Part shown: positions 25,608 through 34,148 of the stretch, in pieces
How positions within the stretch are numbered: the stretch's first letter is position 1
Layout: each line of letters begins with the position of its first letter
Source: Chloroflexi bacterium OLB13
GTDB lineage: Bacteria; Chloroflexota; Anaerolineae; Aggregatilineales; Phototrophicaceae
DNA length: 64,000 nt
NCBI GenBank assembly: GCA_001567485.1
Contig: JZRA01000132.1
Coordinates: 58,206-122,205 of the forward strand
Reading direction: 5' to 3'
Notes under the pieces: model-generated
The model's input: only the letters and a program-made list of their open reading frames with translations
What the model was told of the DNA's origin: nothing
Database searches by the model: none
Translations under genes and position numbers: made by a program

Positions 25608-26573
25608 ATGAAGCGCATAGCAGTCATGACGAGCGGCGGCGACGCCCCGGGGATGAATGCGGCCGTCCGTGCTGTCGTGCGGACGGCGATGGAACACGAC
25701 GTCGAGACATACGGGATCCGGCAGGCGTTCGCGGGTTTGCTCAACGGCGAGATGACCCTGCTGAGCAGCCGCGAGGTCAGCGGTATTTTGCAGCGCGGCG
25801 GCACGATTCTGCAAACGGCGCGAAATGAGGAGTTCAAGACGCCTCAGGGACAGCGTAAGGCTCAGCGTATTTTGCAGGAGCACGGGATCGAAGGCGTGAT
25901 CGTGATCGGCGGCGATGGCAGCCTGCGCGGCGCGATGGCGCTCGATAGGCAGGGCATCAAGGTCGTCGGCGTTCCCGCCAGCATAGACAACGATATCTGG
26001 GGCACGAACATGTGCATCGGTGTCGACACGTCGCTCAACACGATCCTCGATGCGCTCGACCGGCTCCGCGACACGGCCAACAGTCACAACCGCGGCTTCG
26101 TCATCGAGGTGATGGGGCGCAACTGCGGCTATCTGGCGCTGATGGGCGGCATCCTCGGCGGCGCGGAGATCATCGTCACGCCTGAAGACCCACCGACGAT
26201 GGAGGATGTCGCGCTGGCGCTGGAAGACGCGTACAAGCGTGGCAAGTCTCACGCGATCGCCGTGATCTCAGAGGGCGCGCCGTACCGGACAACCGATCTG
26301 GCCGACTACTTGAACAGCCGTCACACCGGCTTCGAGATCCGCATCACGATACTCGGCCATACCCAGCGCGGCGGCAGTCCGACCGCGTTCGACCGGCTGC
26401 TCGCGTCGCGGATGGGGGTCGCCGCGGTAGAGTATTTGCTGGCGGGGCAGACCTCGATCATGGTCGGGCTGGACGGGCGCGAAATCTCGACGGTGTCGCT
26501 CGCTGATGCGACGACCAAACCGCGTCTCATCAGCCCGCAGTACTTCAAGATGGCGCACACGTTGAGCCGGTAG
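25608..26573 (+). CDS. pfkA: 6-phosphofructokinase
   Basis: A 321-residue enzyme that phosphorylates fructose 6-phosphate in glycolysis. Motifs: TSGGDAPGMNAAVRA (nucleotide loop), GGDGSLRGA, PASIDNDI with catalytic Asp, GVDTSLNTILDAL and VIEVMGRNCGYLA. GGDGS, rather than GGDD, points to the ATP-dependent form. The ATG at 25608 has GTGAG 7 bases before it; an in-frame GTG at 25590 would add six residues. It converges on rocA with three bases between. Confidence 0.93.
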   Translation: MKRIAVMTSGGDAPGMNAAVRAVVRTAMEHDVETYGIRQAFAGLLNGEMTLLSSREVSGILQRGGTILQTARNEEFKTPQGQRKAQRILQEHGIEGVIVIGGDGSLRGAMALDRQGIKVVGVPASIDNDIWGTNMCIGVDTSLNTILDALDRLRDTANSHNRGFVIEVMGRNCGYLALMGGILGGAEIIVTPEDPPTMEDVALALEDAYKRGKSHAIAVISEGAPYRTTDLADYLNSRHTGFEIRITILGHTQRGGSPTAFDRLLASRMGVAAVEYLLAGQTSIMVGLDGREISTVSLADATTKPRLISPQYFKMAHTLSR

Positions 26574-26576
26574 CGG

Positions 26577-28136
26577 CTACAGTCGCTCGGTGATGGTCTG
26601 CGGCTGCATGAAGTGCATCAGATAATCCGGCCCGCCCGCTTTGCTATCGGTGCCGCTCATTCCGAACCCGCCGAACGGATGCACACCGACCAGCGCGCCG
26701 GTGCACTTGCGGTTGAGGTACAGGTTGCCGACGTGGAACTCGCGCCGGGCCTGTTCAAGCCGCTGGTGATCCATCGCGTAAACCGCGCCGGTGAGTCCGT
26801 AATCGGTGTCGTTGGCATACGTGATCGCTTCGTCGAACGTGCCGGCGCGGATGAACGCCACCACCGGCCCGAAGATCTCTTCCTGCGCGATGCGCGCGTC
26901 CGGGCTGGCGTTTGCAAACACGGTCGGTTCGACGAAGTAGCCGCGATCGGGCATCTCGACGGCGCTGCCGCCGGCTACCAGTTCGGATTCGCCCCGGCCG
27001 ATGCTGACGTAGGACGTCACCTTGTTGAGCGCCCGCGTGTCAATGACCGGGCCGAGGTCGACATCGAGGCCAGCCTCTGGCATCCCGACACGCAGCGCCC
27101 GAGTCCGGTCTACCACTCGCTCCAGCACGGCGTCGTAGATATCGGCATGCGCGATCACCCGGCTGCACGCGCTGCACTTCTGGCCTGAGAACCCGAAGGC
27201 CGAGTCCACGATGCCCGCCGCCGCCTCGTCGAGATCGGCGCTGGCGTCCACGATGATCGCGTCCTTGCCACCCATCTCAAGGATTGACCGCTTCAGCCAC
27301 CGCTGACCCGGATGCACCACGGCCGCCTTAGCGTAGATGTCCGCGCCGACGTGCCGCGACCCGGTGAAAGCGATAAACCGTGTGCCGGGATGCTCGACCA
27401 TCCGCCCGCCGACCACCGCGCCGGGGCCGGTCAGGAAGTTAATCACGCCAGCGGGCAGGCCACAGCGCCGGAAGAGATCGACGACCATCCACGCCACGTA
27501 AGGCGTCAGCTCCGACGGTTTTACGACGACCGTATTCCCGCTGACGACGGCGGCGCTCATCATGCCGGTGAAGATTGCGACAGGGAAGTTCCACGGTGAG
27601 ATGATCGCGCCCACGCCGAGGGCGATATAGCGAAACTGGCCCCGTTCACCTGCACGCGGGACGAGCCGGTCGCTGGCGTCCTCGAAGGCGGCGATCTGGC
27701 GCGCGTAATACTCCATAAAGTCGATGGCCTCGGCGGTGTCGGCGTCGGCCTCTACCCACGGCTTGCCCGCCTCGATCACCATGGCGGCGCTGAACGCGTG
27801 GCGCTCGCGGCGCATCAGTGCGGCGGCGCGCAGCAGATAGCCAGCGCGTTCGAACGCCGGCGTCTGGCTCCATGCTTTGAAGGCGCACTGCGCGGCTTCC
27901 ACCGCTTGGTCGACATGCTGCGTCGTCCCCTGCGGAAAACGCGCGACGACCTCATGCGGCGCGGCGGGGTTCACGCTGGCGAAGACGTCGCTGGTCAACA
28001 CTTCACGCCCGCCGATCAACATGGGCTGAAGGCGGTCGAGTGACTCTCTCACATGACGCAGTGCGGCTTCGAATACGGCGACGTTGGCGCTGTCGCTGAA
28101 GTCGGTCAGAGGTTCATTCTTGAACGGAGACAGCAC
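26577..28136 (-). CDS. rocA: L-glutamate gamma-semialdehyde (P5C) dehydrogenase
   Basis: A 519-residue aldehyde dehydrogenase oxidising P5C to glutamate with NAD, the last step of proline and arginine breakdown. The start PFKNEPLTDFSD is typical of RocA. Catalytic Glu lies in LEMGGKDAII and Cys in SGQKCSACSR; the cofactor region is ISPWNFPVAIFTGM. It starts with GTG at 28136, 6 bases after GGAGG. The arginase at 50968 would supply ornithine, which reaches P5C through an aminotransferase not seen here. A perfect inverted repeat upstream suggests regulation. Confidence 0.93.
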   Translation of the reverse strand: MLSPFKNEPLTDFSDSANVAVFEAALRHVRESLDRLQPMLIGGREVLTSDVFASVNPAAPHEVVARFPQGTTQHVDQAVEAAQCAFKAWSQTPAFERAGYLLRAAALMRRERHAFSAAMVIEAGKPWVEADADTAEAIDFMEYYARQIAAFEDASDRLVPRAGERGQFRYIALGVGAIISPWNFPVAIFTGMMSAAVVSGNTVVVKPSELTPYVAWMVVDLFRRCGLPAGVINFLTGPGAVVGGRMVEHPGTRFIAFTGSRHVGADIYAKAAVVHPGQRWLKRSILEMGGKDAIIVDASADLDEAAAGIVDSAFGFSGQKCSACSRVIAHADIYDAVLERVVDRTRALRVGMPEAGLDVDLGPVIDTRALNKVTSYVSIGRGESELVAGGSAVEMPDRGYFVEPTVFANASPDARIAQEEIFGPVVAFIRAGTFDEAITYANDTDYGLTGAVYAMDHQRLEQARREFHVGNLYLNRKCTGALVGVHPFGGFGMSGTDSKAGGPDYLMHFMQPQTITERL

Positions 28137-28155
28137 ACATCACCTCCCTATTGAT

Positions 28156-28170
28156 TGTGCAATATGCACA
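28156..28170. promoter_or_regulatory. Inverted repeat upstream of rocA
   Basis: TGTGCA-ATA-TGCACA is a perfect 6-3-6 palindrome located 20 bases before the rocA start, just before its ribosome site. A good operator candidate for a catabolic regulator; regulator unknown. Confidence 0.5.
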
Positions 28171-28238
28171 GTTCAAACTAGATAGAGTGTACCATTTGAC
28201 GCGGGTGTCGTGCCAGCCTCGCGGTAGATCCAGTGCGC

Positions 28239-29660
28239 CTACACGCCGGACATTCGCAGGACGCGGCCGACGGTCTTGACGAGGATCGTAATGTCGAGCA
28301 TCAGCGACCGGTGGCGAATGTAGTAGAGATCGTACTGAAGTTTCACCAGCGCGTCGTCGTCGGTCGAGCCGTACCCGTACATTACCTGCGCCCAGCCGGT
28401 CAGTCCGGGCCGGATGGTCAGGCGGGTGCGATAGAACGGAATCTTGGCCTGAAGCCGCGCGACGTGTTCTGGCCGTTCCGGGCGCGGGCCGATCAAGCTC
28501 ATGTCACCACGAAGGATGTTGATGAGCTGCGGCAGCTCGTCGATGCGCGTCTTGCGCAAGAACTTCCCGACGCGAGTTTTGCGCGGATCGGCCTTGTCAC
28601 TGAAGACTGCGCCGGTGGCCTGTTCGGCGTTAGGGATCATGGTGCGGAATTTGTACACGCGGAACGGCCGTCCGTTCAAGCCGACACGCTCCTGTCCGTA
28701 AAAGATCGGGCCGGGACAGTCGATGTAGATCGCCAGCGCGACGAACGGCAGCAGAACCATGAACGGGACGAACCCGATCAGCGCGGCGCTCACTTCAAGG
28801 ATTCGCTTCAGCGCGGGGTAGGGCTGGAACCCGTCACCTTCGTCGAGGGGCAGAACGACCGTCCAATTGCTGCCGACATGCTCGACCGGCACGCGGCCCG
28901 TCAGCCGTTCGTACAGCACCGGCATTGGGATCAGCGCGACGCCGTGCTCGTAAGCGTCCATCACCGCGGAGAACATAGCGCCGGAGAGATCGCGCGTGGA
29001 TGAAAGGATGAGTTCGGTGACGCGCTCGCGCGCGACGAAATTCATCAAGTCGCTGGGGCCGCCGATCACCGCGACCTCGTCGATCAAATCGCCGACCTCG
29101 TGCTCGTCGCCGATGATGCCGACCATCCAGTACTCGCCGCCGGACTCGCTTTTGAGCGCGTGAATCATCTCAGCGGCCCCGCCATCGGTGCCGATAATGA
29201 GGACTTTCCGTGCGGATGTCGCCCAACCCACCAACGCGGGGTTGATCAGACGCCATACGGTGATGAGCACGAACGACGCGACGCCGTAGTAGAGGATAAA
29301 CAGCCGTGGCAAGGCGTCGCGCGGGCTGAGGAAGAACACGATCAGGTAGACGACGACCTGCTGCGCGGTGATGAGCAGCAGCCGCTGCATCATCTGGCCG
29401 CGCTTGCTGGCGAGCCGTAGATCGTAGAAGTCGTTTGCGCTGGCGAGGGTGAGCCACAGCGGCACGAGGATAATGAACCACACGGAATTTTCGCGGAGGA
29501 ACTCTGACGAAAACTCGTATTTGGCGACGATCGTCCAGATGAACAGCGCGATCGCTACGGCGGCGATCACCGCCAGCGAGTCGCCGATTCGCATCAACAG
29601 CCGGCGTTCGGAGATTCTAAGTTGGAGTCGTTCGGGCCGGGGAAGCGGCGAAAACAGCAT
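28239..29660 (-). CDS. Polyprenyl-phosphate sugar-1-phosphate transferase (WbaP/CpsE-like)
   Basis: A 473-residue initiating enzyme for exopolysaccharide synthesis that moves a sugar phosphate to undecaprenyl phosphate. The first third has about 4-5 membrane helices, then a CoA-binding-like nucleotide region (VLIIGTDGGAAEMIHAL). The C-terminal 200 residues are the bacterial sugar transferase domain: KRILEVSAALIGF, GQERVGLNGRPFRVYKFRTM, RKTRIDELPQLINILRGDMS, GPRPE and RPGLTGWAQV. Start choice is uncertain: an in-frame TTG at 29714 would overlap the upstream gene; I prefer the ATG at 29660. The first sugar is unknown. Confidence 0.88.
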   Translation of the reverse strand: MLFSPLPRPERLQLRISERRLLMRIGDSLAVIAAVAIALFIWTIVAKYEFSSEFLRENSVWFIILVPLWLTLASANDFYDLRLASKRGQMMQRLLLITAQQVVVYLIVFFLSPRDALPRLFILYYGVASFVLITVWRLINPALVGWATSARKVLIIGTDGGAAEMIHALKSESGGEYWMVGIIGDEHEVGDLIDEVAVIGGPSDLMNFVARERVTELILSSTRDLSGAMFSAVMDAYEHGVALIPMPVLYERLTGRVPVEHVGSNWTVVLPLDEGDGFQPYPALKRILEVSAALIGFVPFMVLLPFVALAIYIDCPGPIFYGQERVGLNGRPFRVYKFRTMIPNAEQATGAVFSDKADPRKTRVGKFLRKTRIDELPQLINILRGDMSLIGPRPERPEHVARLQAKIPFYRTRLTIRPGLTGWAQVMYGYGSTDDDALVKLQYDLYYIRHRSLMLDITILVKTVGRVLRMSGV

Positions 29661-29706
29661 GGTGCGGTTGATCCCGACGTCGGCGCTAAGCTCATTGTAA
29701 TGCAGG

Positions 29707-30702
29707 CTAGCCAATCAAACCGTAAACACTCGATAAGTCAAGGCGTTGGGCGCGCCGCGCCGTCCAGTTCAATACGAGAATCGTAAGGACAGACTGTGCG
29801 ACGGCCGCGACAACCGCCAGCGCCGGGATGAGCGCGGCGAACGGGATCAGCCGCCACAACCGGTCAAGCTCGGCCGCGTGCAGCCCGCTCAGCCCCCAAT
29901 CGCCAAGCACGGTTGACGCGAACCCCGCAGTCCATCCGCCCAACGCCGAAATCGTGTCTCCGGTTCCGGCCCGCACGACCATCTCGCCGAGGATCAGCAC
30001 TGGCGCGGCCGCCCATGCGGCGCGGGCGAGGATCAGCCCGGTTTGCACCATGCCGATCGTCTGCCGGCTGCGAAAGAACGTCGACAGCAGCAGGGCGAAG
30101 GCGGCCTCAAGCCCGATGGCGGTGAACGGTAGGACGAACGCTGCCGTTACGATTAATCCCATCAGCGGCACGTCGAGCGCGGCAGGGATGGGCGGGTTGT
30201 GCACGCCGATCACCTGCGCGAGATAATCGCCGCGAAAGCTCGTCAGGTCGTACAGCAGCAGCGCGAACAAGAAGACGCGCGGCGCATACGTCAGCACCAT
30301 CAGCAGCCGGCTCGCCCGGTGATACACGATGTGCGCCCACGCGGCGCGCACACCTGCGCGGGAACCCCCGGACGTGGCGCGGATGTGATCCCATGTGCCG
30401 CGCCGGCGCAGCGCCGGGATGATATGCAGCCCCAGCGTGATCACGACGGCGCTGACGATGGCCTGACCGATGATGACCGGATGATACAGGCTGGCGAACG
30501 CCTGCGCGGAGAGCGTCTGGCCGCGAATCCCGGCGGCATGTCCCACGACCATGACACCGGTGATCAGCACGGTGGCGAGCAGGGTATACAGCAGGAGTCC
30601 GGCTGGGCGCGGCCCGCGCGGTGCAGGCCCGAATAAACGCAGCGCCGCCTCGTCGTTGAGGCGGGCATCGGCCAGCATCCAACGCACGAGGCGGTTTCTC
30701 AT
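29707..30702 (-). CDS. Polytopic membrane protein of unknown function
   Basis: A 331-residue protein with about 6 hydrophobic segments (for example LLLYTLLATVLITGVMVVG and LIPALAVVAAVAQSVLTILVL). The spacing loosely recalls ABC-2-type or Yip-like membrane proteins, but no motif is decisive. Its ATG overlaps the stop of the AddA-like gene by 4 bases and its stop is close to the sugar-transferase start, so it belongs to the same transcript. Confidence 0.72.
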   Translation of the reverse strand: MRNRLVRWMLADARLNDEAALRLFGPAPRGPRPAGLLLYTLLATVLITGVMVVGHAAGIRGQTLSAQAFASLYHPVIIGQAIVSAVVITLGLHIIPALRRRGTWDHIRATSGGSRAGVRAAWAHIVYHRASRLLMVLTYAPRVFLFALLLYDLTSFRGDYLAQVIGVHNPPIPAALDVPLMGLIVTAAFVLPFTAIGLEAAFALLLSTFFRSRQTIGMVQTGLILARAAWAAAPVLILGEMVVRAGTGDTISALGGWTAGFASTVLGDWGLSGLHAAELDRLWRLIPFAALIPALAVVAAVAQSVLTILVLNWTARRAQRLDLSSVYGLIG

Positions 30703-33700
30703 GTGTGCGGGCTGAAGCTGTCGAAATGGGCCGCGATGGCGTCGAGCTTGAGCCGCGCTAGTTCACGATCAAGCTCTGCTGGGGGCAGCGTGACGACGTG
30801 GCGTGGGTAGCGCAGGTAGACGACCTGCGCAGTGGGCGTGGCCCCGACCCGTTCGCGCAGAGCGGCGGCGTAGACGGCAAGCTGGAGCATATAGCGGCGG
30901 GCGTGCGTGGTGATGGCAGCCGCGTTGTCGGACACGCTGTCGGTCTTGAAGTCGATGATTGTCCAGCGATCCTCGTGATCGACAAAGACGAGATCCATCT
31001 TGCCGTGGACGAGCTGGCCGTCGCGCTCGATGACGAACGGAAGCTCGCGATAGACTTCTTTCGCCTGCTCGATAGCGCGCGCGACGGGGCTTTCCGCATA
31101 CGCTTCAAGATAGCTGCGGACGCGCTCCACGATCATGCGGCGCGCCTCGGAAAGCGTGAAGCCCGCCTCCCAAACCAGCGAGTCGATGACCTGATACGCC
31201 CGTTCGGGATCATCTTTCATCAAGATGTCCACGCGGTACAGCAGTGCGCTGTGGACGAGCGAACCGATGCGACGCTGCGACGGCATACTGTTCTCCGTGT
31301 CGTATGTCAGCGTCTCGATGGGTTCGTAGTCGTCGGCGTGGAGCCTGCGCGCAATCCGGTGGTGATAATACTTGCGCTCGGTGTCGTTGTCCGCGTTCTC
31401 CAAGCTGCCGTAGTCGGCGATGTCTGTTGCGGTGAGGCGGCGGCGTGATGGCGGCGGCGCGGCCGGGGACGTCTCCGCCAGCGGGAACCCGGTGTCCTCA
31501 ACTCGCACGCGCGCTTCGAGCGGCTTGTGCGGCGTCTGCGGCGGTGAGGGAGTCTGGATCGCTGCGCCGTCGAGCGCCTCGGAGAGCGCGTTTAGAGAGT
31601 TGGAATCCTTGCCTGACGCACTGATGAATAGGGCGTCCCGCGCGCGCGTCGCGGCTACGTAGAACAACCGCTGGGCCTCAGCGGCGGCGGCATCCTGCTT
31701 GCGCTGCTGTGTCCACGTAAACCAGAACGATTTCAGTTTCGATCCGTTGGTCGAGCCGTCTTCCGCGAGCTGCGGCATGCGGCATGCGATAGACTCCGCC
31801 GCGATCACCTTGGCTCGGTTATTGGGATGGGATTTCAGACTCACGGAGGCGAGCCAGACGACCGGGAACTCGAGGCCCTTGCTGCCGTGGATAGTGGTGA
31901 GCCGCACCGATGCCCCGCTGTCGAGGGCGACGCCGGCCTCCTTGACTTCTGCCTCGCGCGAGACCTCGAGGAACGCGATGAAATCCGGCAGCGCGGCTGT
32001 GCGCTGTTCACGCGCAATGTCTACGAGTTTCTCGACGTTGGCGCGCATCTGCCGGCCGCCCGGCAGCCGCCCGATAGACGCCAGATAATTGGTTTCCGCG
32101 ATGATCCGCAAGAGCAGCGTATCGGCCGGGAGATGGCCGGATACGGCGCACAAGCCGTCGAAGATCGTATGAGCGAACACGATCGGGTGTTCGATCGACT
32201 CATGTTCGGCTTGCAGCGCGGCTTCTTCATCCAATGCTTCGTACAGCGTGCCACCCCGCGACCGCAGCGTAATCAGGTCGACATCGGAGAGGGCGAACAG
32301 CGGGCTGTGCAGCGCCGCCGCCAGCGCGAGGTCGTCGGACGGGTTGCGGAGCGCCTTGAGAAGCTCGATGAGATCGCGGATTTCACGCCGGTCGTAGAAC
32401 CCGCGGCCGCTTTGAGTCACGTAGGGAACGCCAAACTCGACAAAGGCCTGCTCGAAATAGCCGGAATTGCCCCGGAAACTACGAAGCAGAACGGCAAAGT
32501 CCCCATAGCTTGCTGGCCGCGGCTGTTGGGTCGTCCGGTCAATCACCGTCAGGCTCTTCGTGGTTACGATGTCACGGATGTGTGCAGCGATCACCTGTGC
32601 CTCGGTGATGATCGACTTCGGCTTTGTACCATCCGGGGCGACGCTGAAGAACTGCACGTCGAGGTGGTCGTCCGGGCTTTCACGCTGGGCGGTGAGCGCG
32701 TGGGTTTCGTCGAACGTCACGAACTGCTCGGGGCGCGTTGTCCTCGGCAGCGGCTTCATCACGCCGTCAAACAAACGGTTCAACTGGCCGACGAGCGCGC
32801 TGTGAGTCCGGTAGGATCGGTTCATGTGGACGATGAGTCCACCTGCGCGCTGGATCTGTTCGCTGGCGGCCTTGAAGATCGTGACATCGGCGCCGCGAAA
32901 TGCGTAGATCGACTGCTTAGGGTCGCCGACGATAAACACGCCGCCGTCCATGAGATCCGGCGCCAGCCCCTGCGCGATATTCCACTGCCGGTGGTTCGTG
33001 TCTTGGAACTCATCGACCATGACGTGCTGGATTTCGCGGCCGGCGTAGCGCCTGCGGACATCAGGCCGCATGAGTAGAATCTCCGCCTTGACTTCGAGAT
33101 CGTCGAAGTCGAGCGTGTCGTTGCGGCGCTTGAGTTCCTCGTACACGGCCAGCACATGATGAATCAGCGTATGCCAACCGTGCGTCAACACGAGAGCTGT
33201 TTCTTCGAGGTCACGGTCGAACGCTAGGTCTTCGAGCGCTTTGATCTCCGTTTTCAGGGATGCCATCGAGTCTTTCGCGAACTGGAACTGCTGTTCATTC
33301 GCCCAGTTCTTGACCGATCCATAACTTTTGTGGAATTTGAGCGCCTTCAGGCTTGCGACTTTTTCCGCAGTCGGGATATCGGGATCGGCCGCTGCGCGCA
33401 GGCTGGCCTGAGCCGCGAGCACCAGAGATCCTTGCTTATCAGCAGCGGGCGGCGCATCGATCGACAGGATGTCACGCGCTGCATCACTGGCGCAGATTTC
33501 CGCAATCCGCGATTCGGCCGCACGTTCGAACATCGCTTCGATGGTATCGACGGCGGCGGGTGGAGGCTCAAGCCCGGCGTACTGCTTGGCGCTCAACAGA
33601 ACCTCTTCGACGTCGGTGCGGTCGTACCTAGTGAGTACCTCCTGAGCCGCGGCAGCGTTCGGATCGCCGGTTTCAGGGTCTGCTCCGGCGAAATCGCGCA

Positions 33701-34148
33701 GCGCGATCGCCAGCGCGTCCTTCATCAATACCGCCGCCGAGGCTTCGTCCGCGACTTGGAATCCCGGATCAACACCGACAGCGGCCGCGTTCGCGCGGAT
33801 CACCTCACTGCACAAGCCGTGGATCGTGGAAATCCGCGTGGCTTCGATTCGGGAAAGGTGCTCGGCCCAGCGGCGGCGATCCTCCCCTTTCGCCGTAGAA
33901 ATACGCTGGAGGATGCGCTGGCGGACGCGTGACCGCATCTCCTCCGCCGCGCTCTCGGTGAACGTGATCGCGACGACAGCGGTAATCGGCCAGTCGGGGT
34001 TGGCGTCGAGCAGGGCGATGAACCGTTCGACCAGCACCGTCGTCTTGCCTGTGCCCGCGCCCGCCACGACGGCTACGCTGCGATCGAGCGTTTCGACGGC
34101 GAGGCGCTGTTGATCGTCAAGGCGGGGGCGAGCAGTGGAGTCCTGCAT
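30699..34148 (-). CDS. AddA-like UvrD helicase with C-terminal nuclease
   Basis: A 1149-residue helicase-nuclease of the AddA/RecB type. N-terminal helicase motifs: LDDQQRLAV (Q motif), GAGTGKTTVL (Walker A, about 31-37), DEFQDTNHRQW, VGDPKQSIYAFRGAD, LTTIHGSKGLEFPVVW and FYVAATRARDALF. The C-terminal domain has the PD-(D/E)XK nuclease signature GKMDLVFV followed by TIIDFKTD. It would process double-strand breaks for recombination. No AddB-like partner lies next to it, which is unusual. The start ATG directly follows the argS stop (TAAATG), so it is read with argS. Confidence 0.87.
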   Translation of the reverse strand: MQDSTARPRLDDQQRLAVETLDRSVAVVAGAGTGKTTVLVERFIALLDANPDWPITAVVAITFTESAAEEMRSRVRQRILQRISTAKGEDRRRWAEHLSRIEATRISTIHGLCSEVIRANAAAVGVDPGFQVADEASAAVLMKDALAIALRDFAGADPETGDPNAAAAQEVLTRYDRTDVEEVLLSAKQYAGLEPPPAAVDTIEAMFERAAESRIAEICASDAARDILSIDAPPAADKQGSLVLAAQASLRAAADPDIPTAEKVASLKALKFHKSYGSVKNWANEQQFQFAKDSMASLKTEIKALEDLAFDRDLEETALVLTHGWHTLIHHVLAVYEELKRRNDTLDFDDLEVKAEILLMRPDVRRRYAGREIQHVMVDEFQDTNHRQWNIAQGLAPDLMDGGVFIVGDPKQSIYAFRGADVTIFKAASEQIQRAGGLIVHMNRSYRTHSALVGQLNRLFDGVMKPLPRTTRPEQFVTFDETHALTAQRESPDDHLDVQFFSVAPDGTKPKSIITEAQVIAAHIRDIVTTKSLTVIDRTTQQPRPASYGDFAVLLRSFRGNSGYFEQAFVEFGVPYVTQSGRGFYDRREIRDLIELLKALRNPSDDLALAAALHSPLFALSDVDLITLRSRGGTLYEALDEEAALQAEHESIEHPIVFAHTIFDGLCAVSGHLPADTLLLRIIAETNYLASIGRLPGGRQMRANVEKLVDIAREQRTAALPDFIAFLEVSREAEVKEAGVALDSGASVRLTTIHGSKGLEFPVVWLASVSLKSHPNNRAKVIAAESIACRMPQLAEDGSTNGSKLKSFWFTWTQQRKQDAAAAEAQRLFYVAATRARDALFISASGKDSNSLNALSEALDGAAIQTPSPPQTPHKPLEARVRVEDTGFPLAETSPAAPPPSRRRLTATDIADYGSLENADNDTERKYYHHRIARRLHADDYEPIETLTYDTENSMPSQRRIGSLVHSALLYRVDILMKDDPERAYQVIDSLVWEAGFTLSEARRMIVERVRSYLEAYAESPVARAIEQAKEVYRELPFVIERDGQLVHGKMDLVFVDHEDRWTIIDFKTDSVSDNAAAITTHARRYMLQLAVYAAALRERVGATPTAQVVYLRYPRHVVTLPPAELDRELARLKLDAIAAHFDSFSPHT

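Noticed and set aside
30699..34148. Considered whether the AddA-like gene belongs to a defence island with the TIR and HerA genes
   Set aside because: They are more than 20 kb apart with housekeeping genes between, and the gene is tied to argS.
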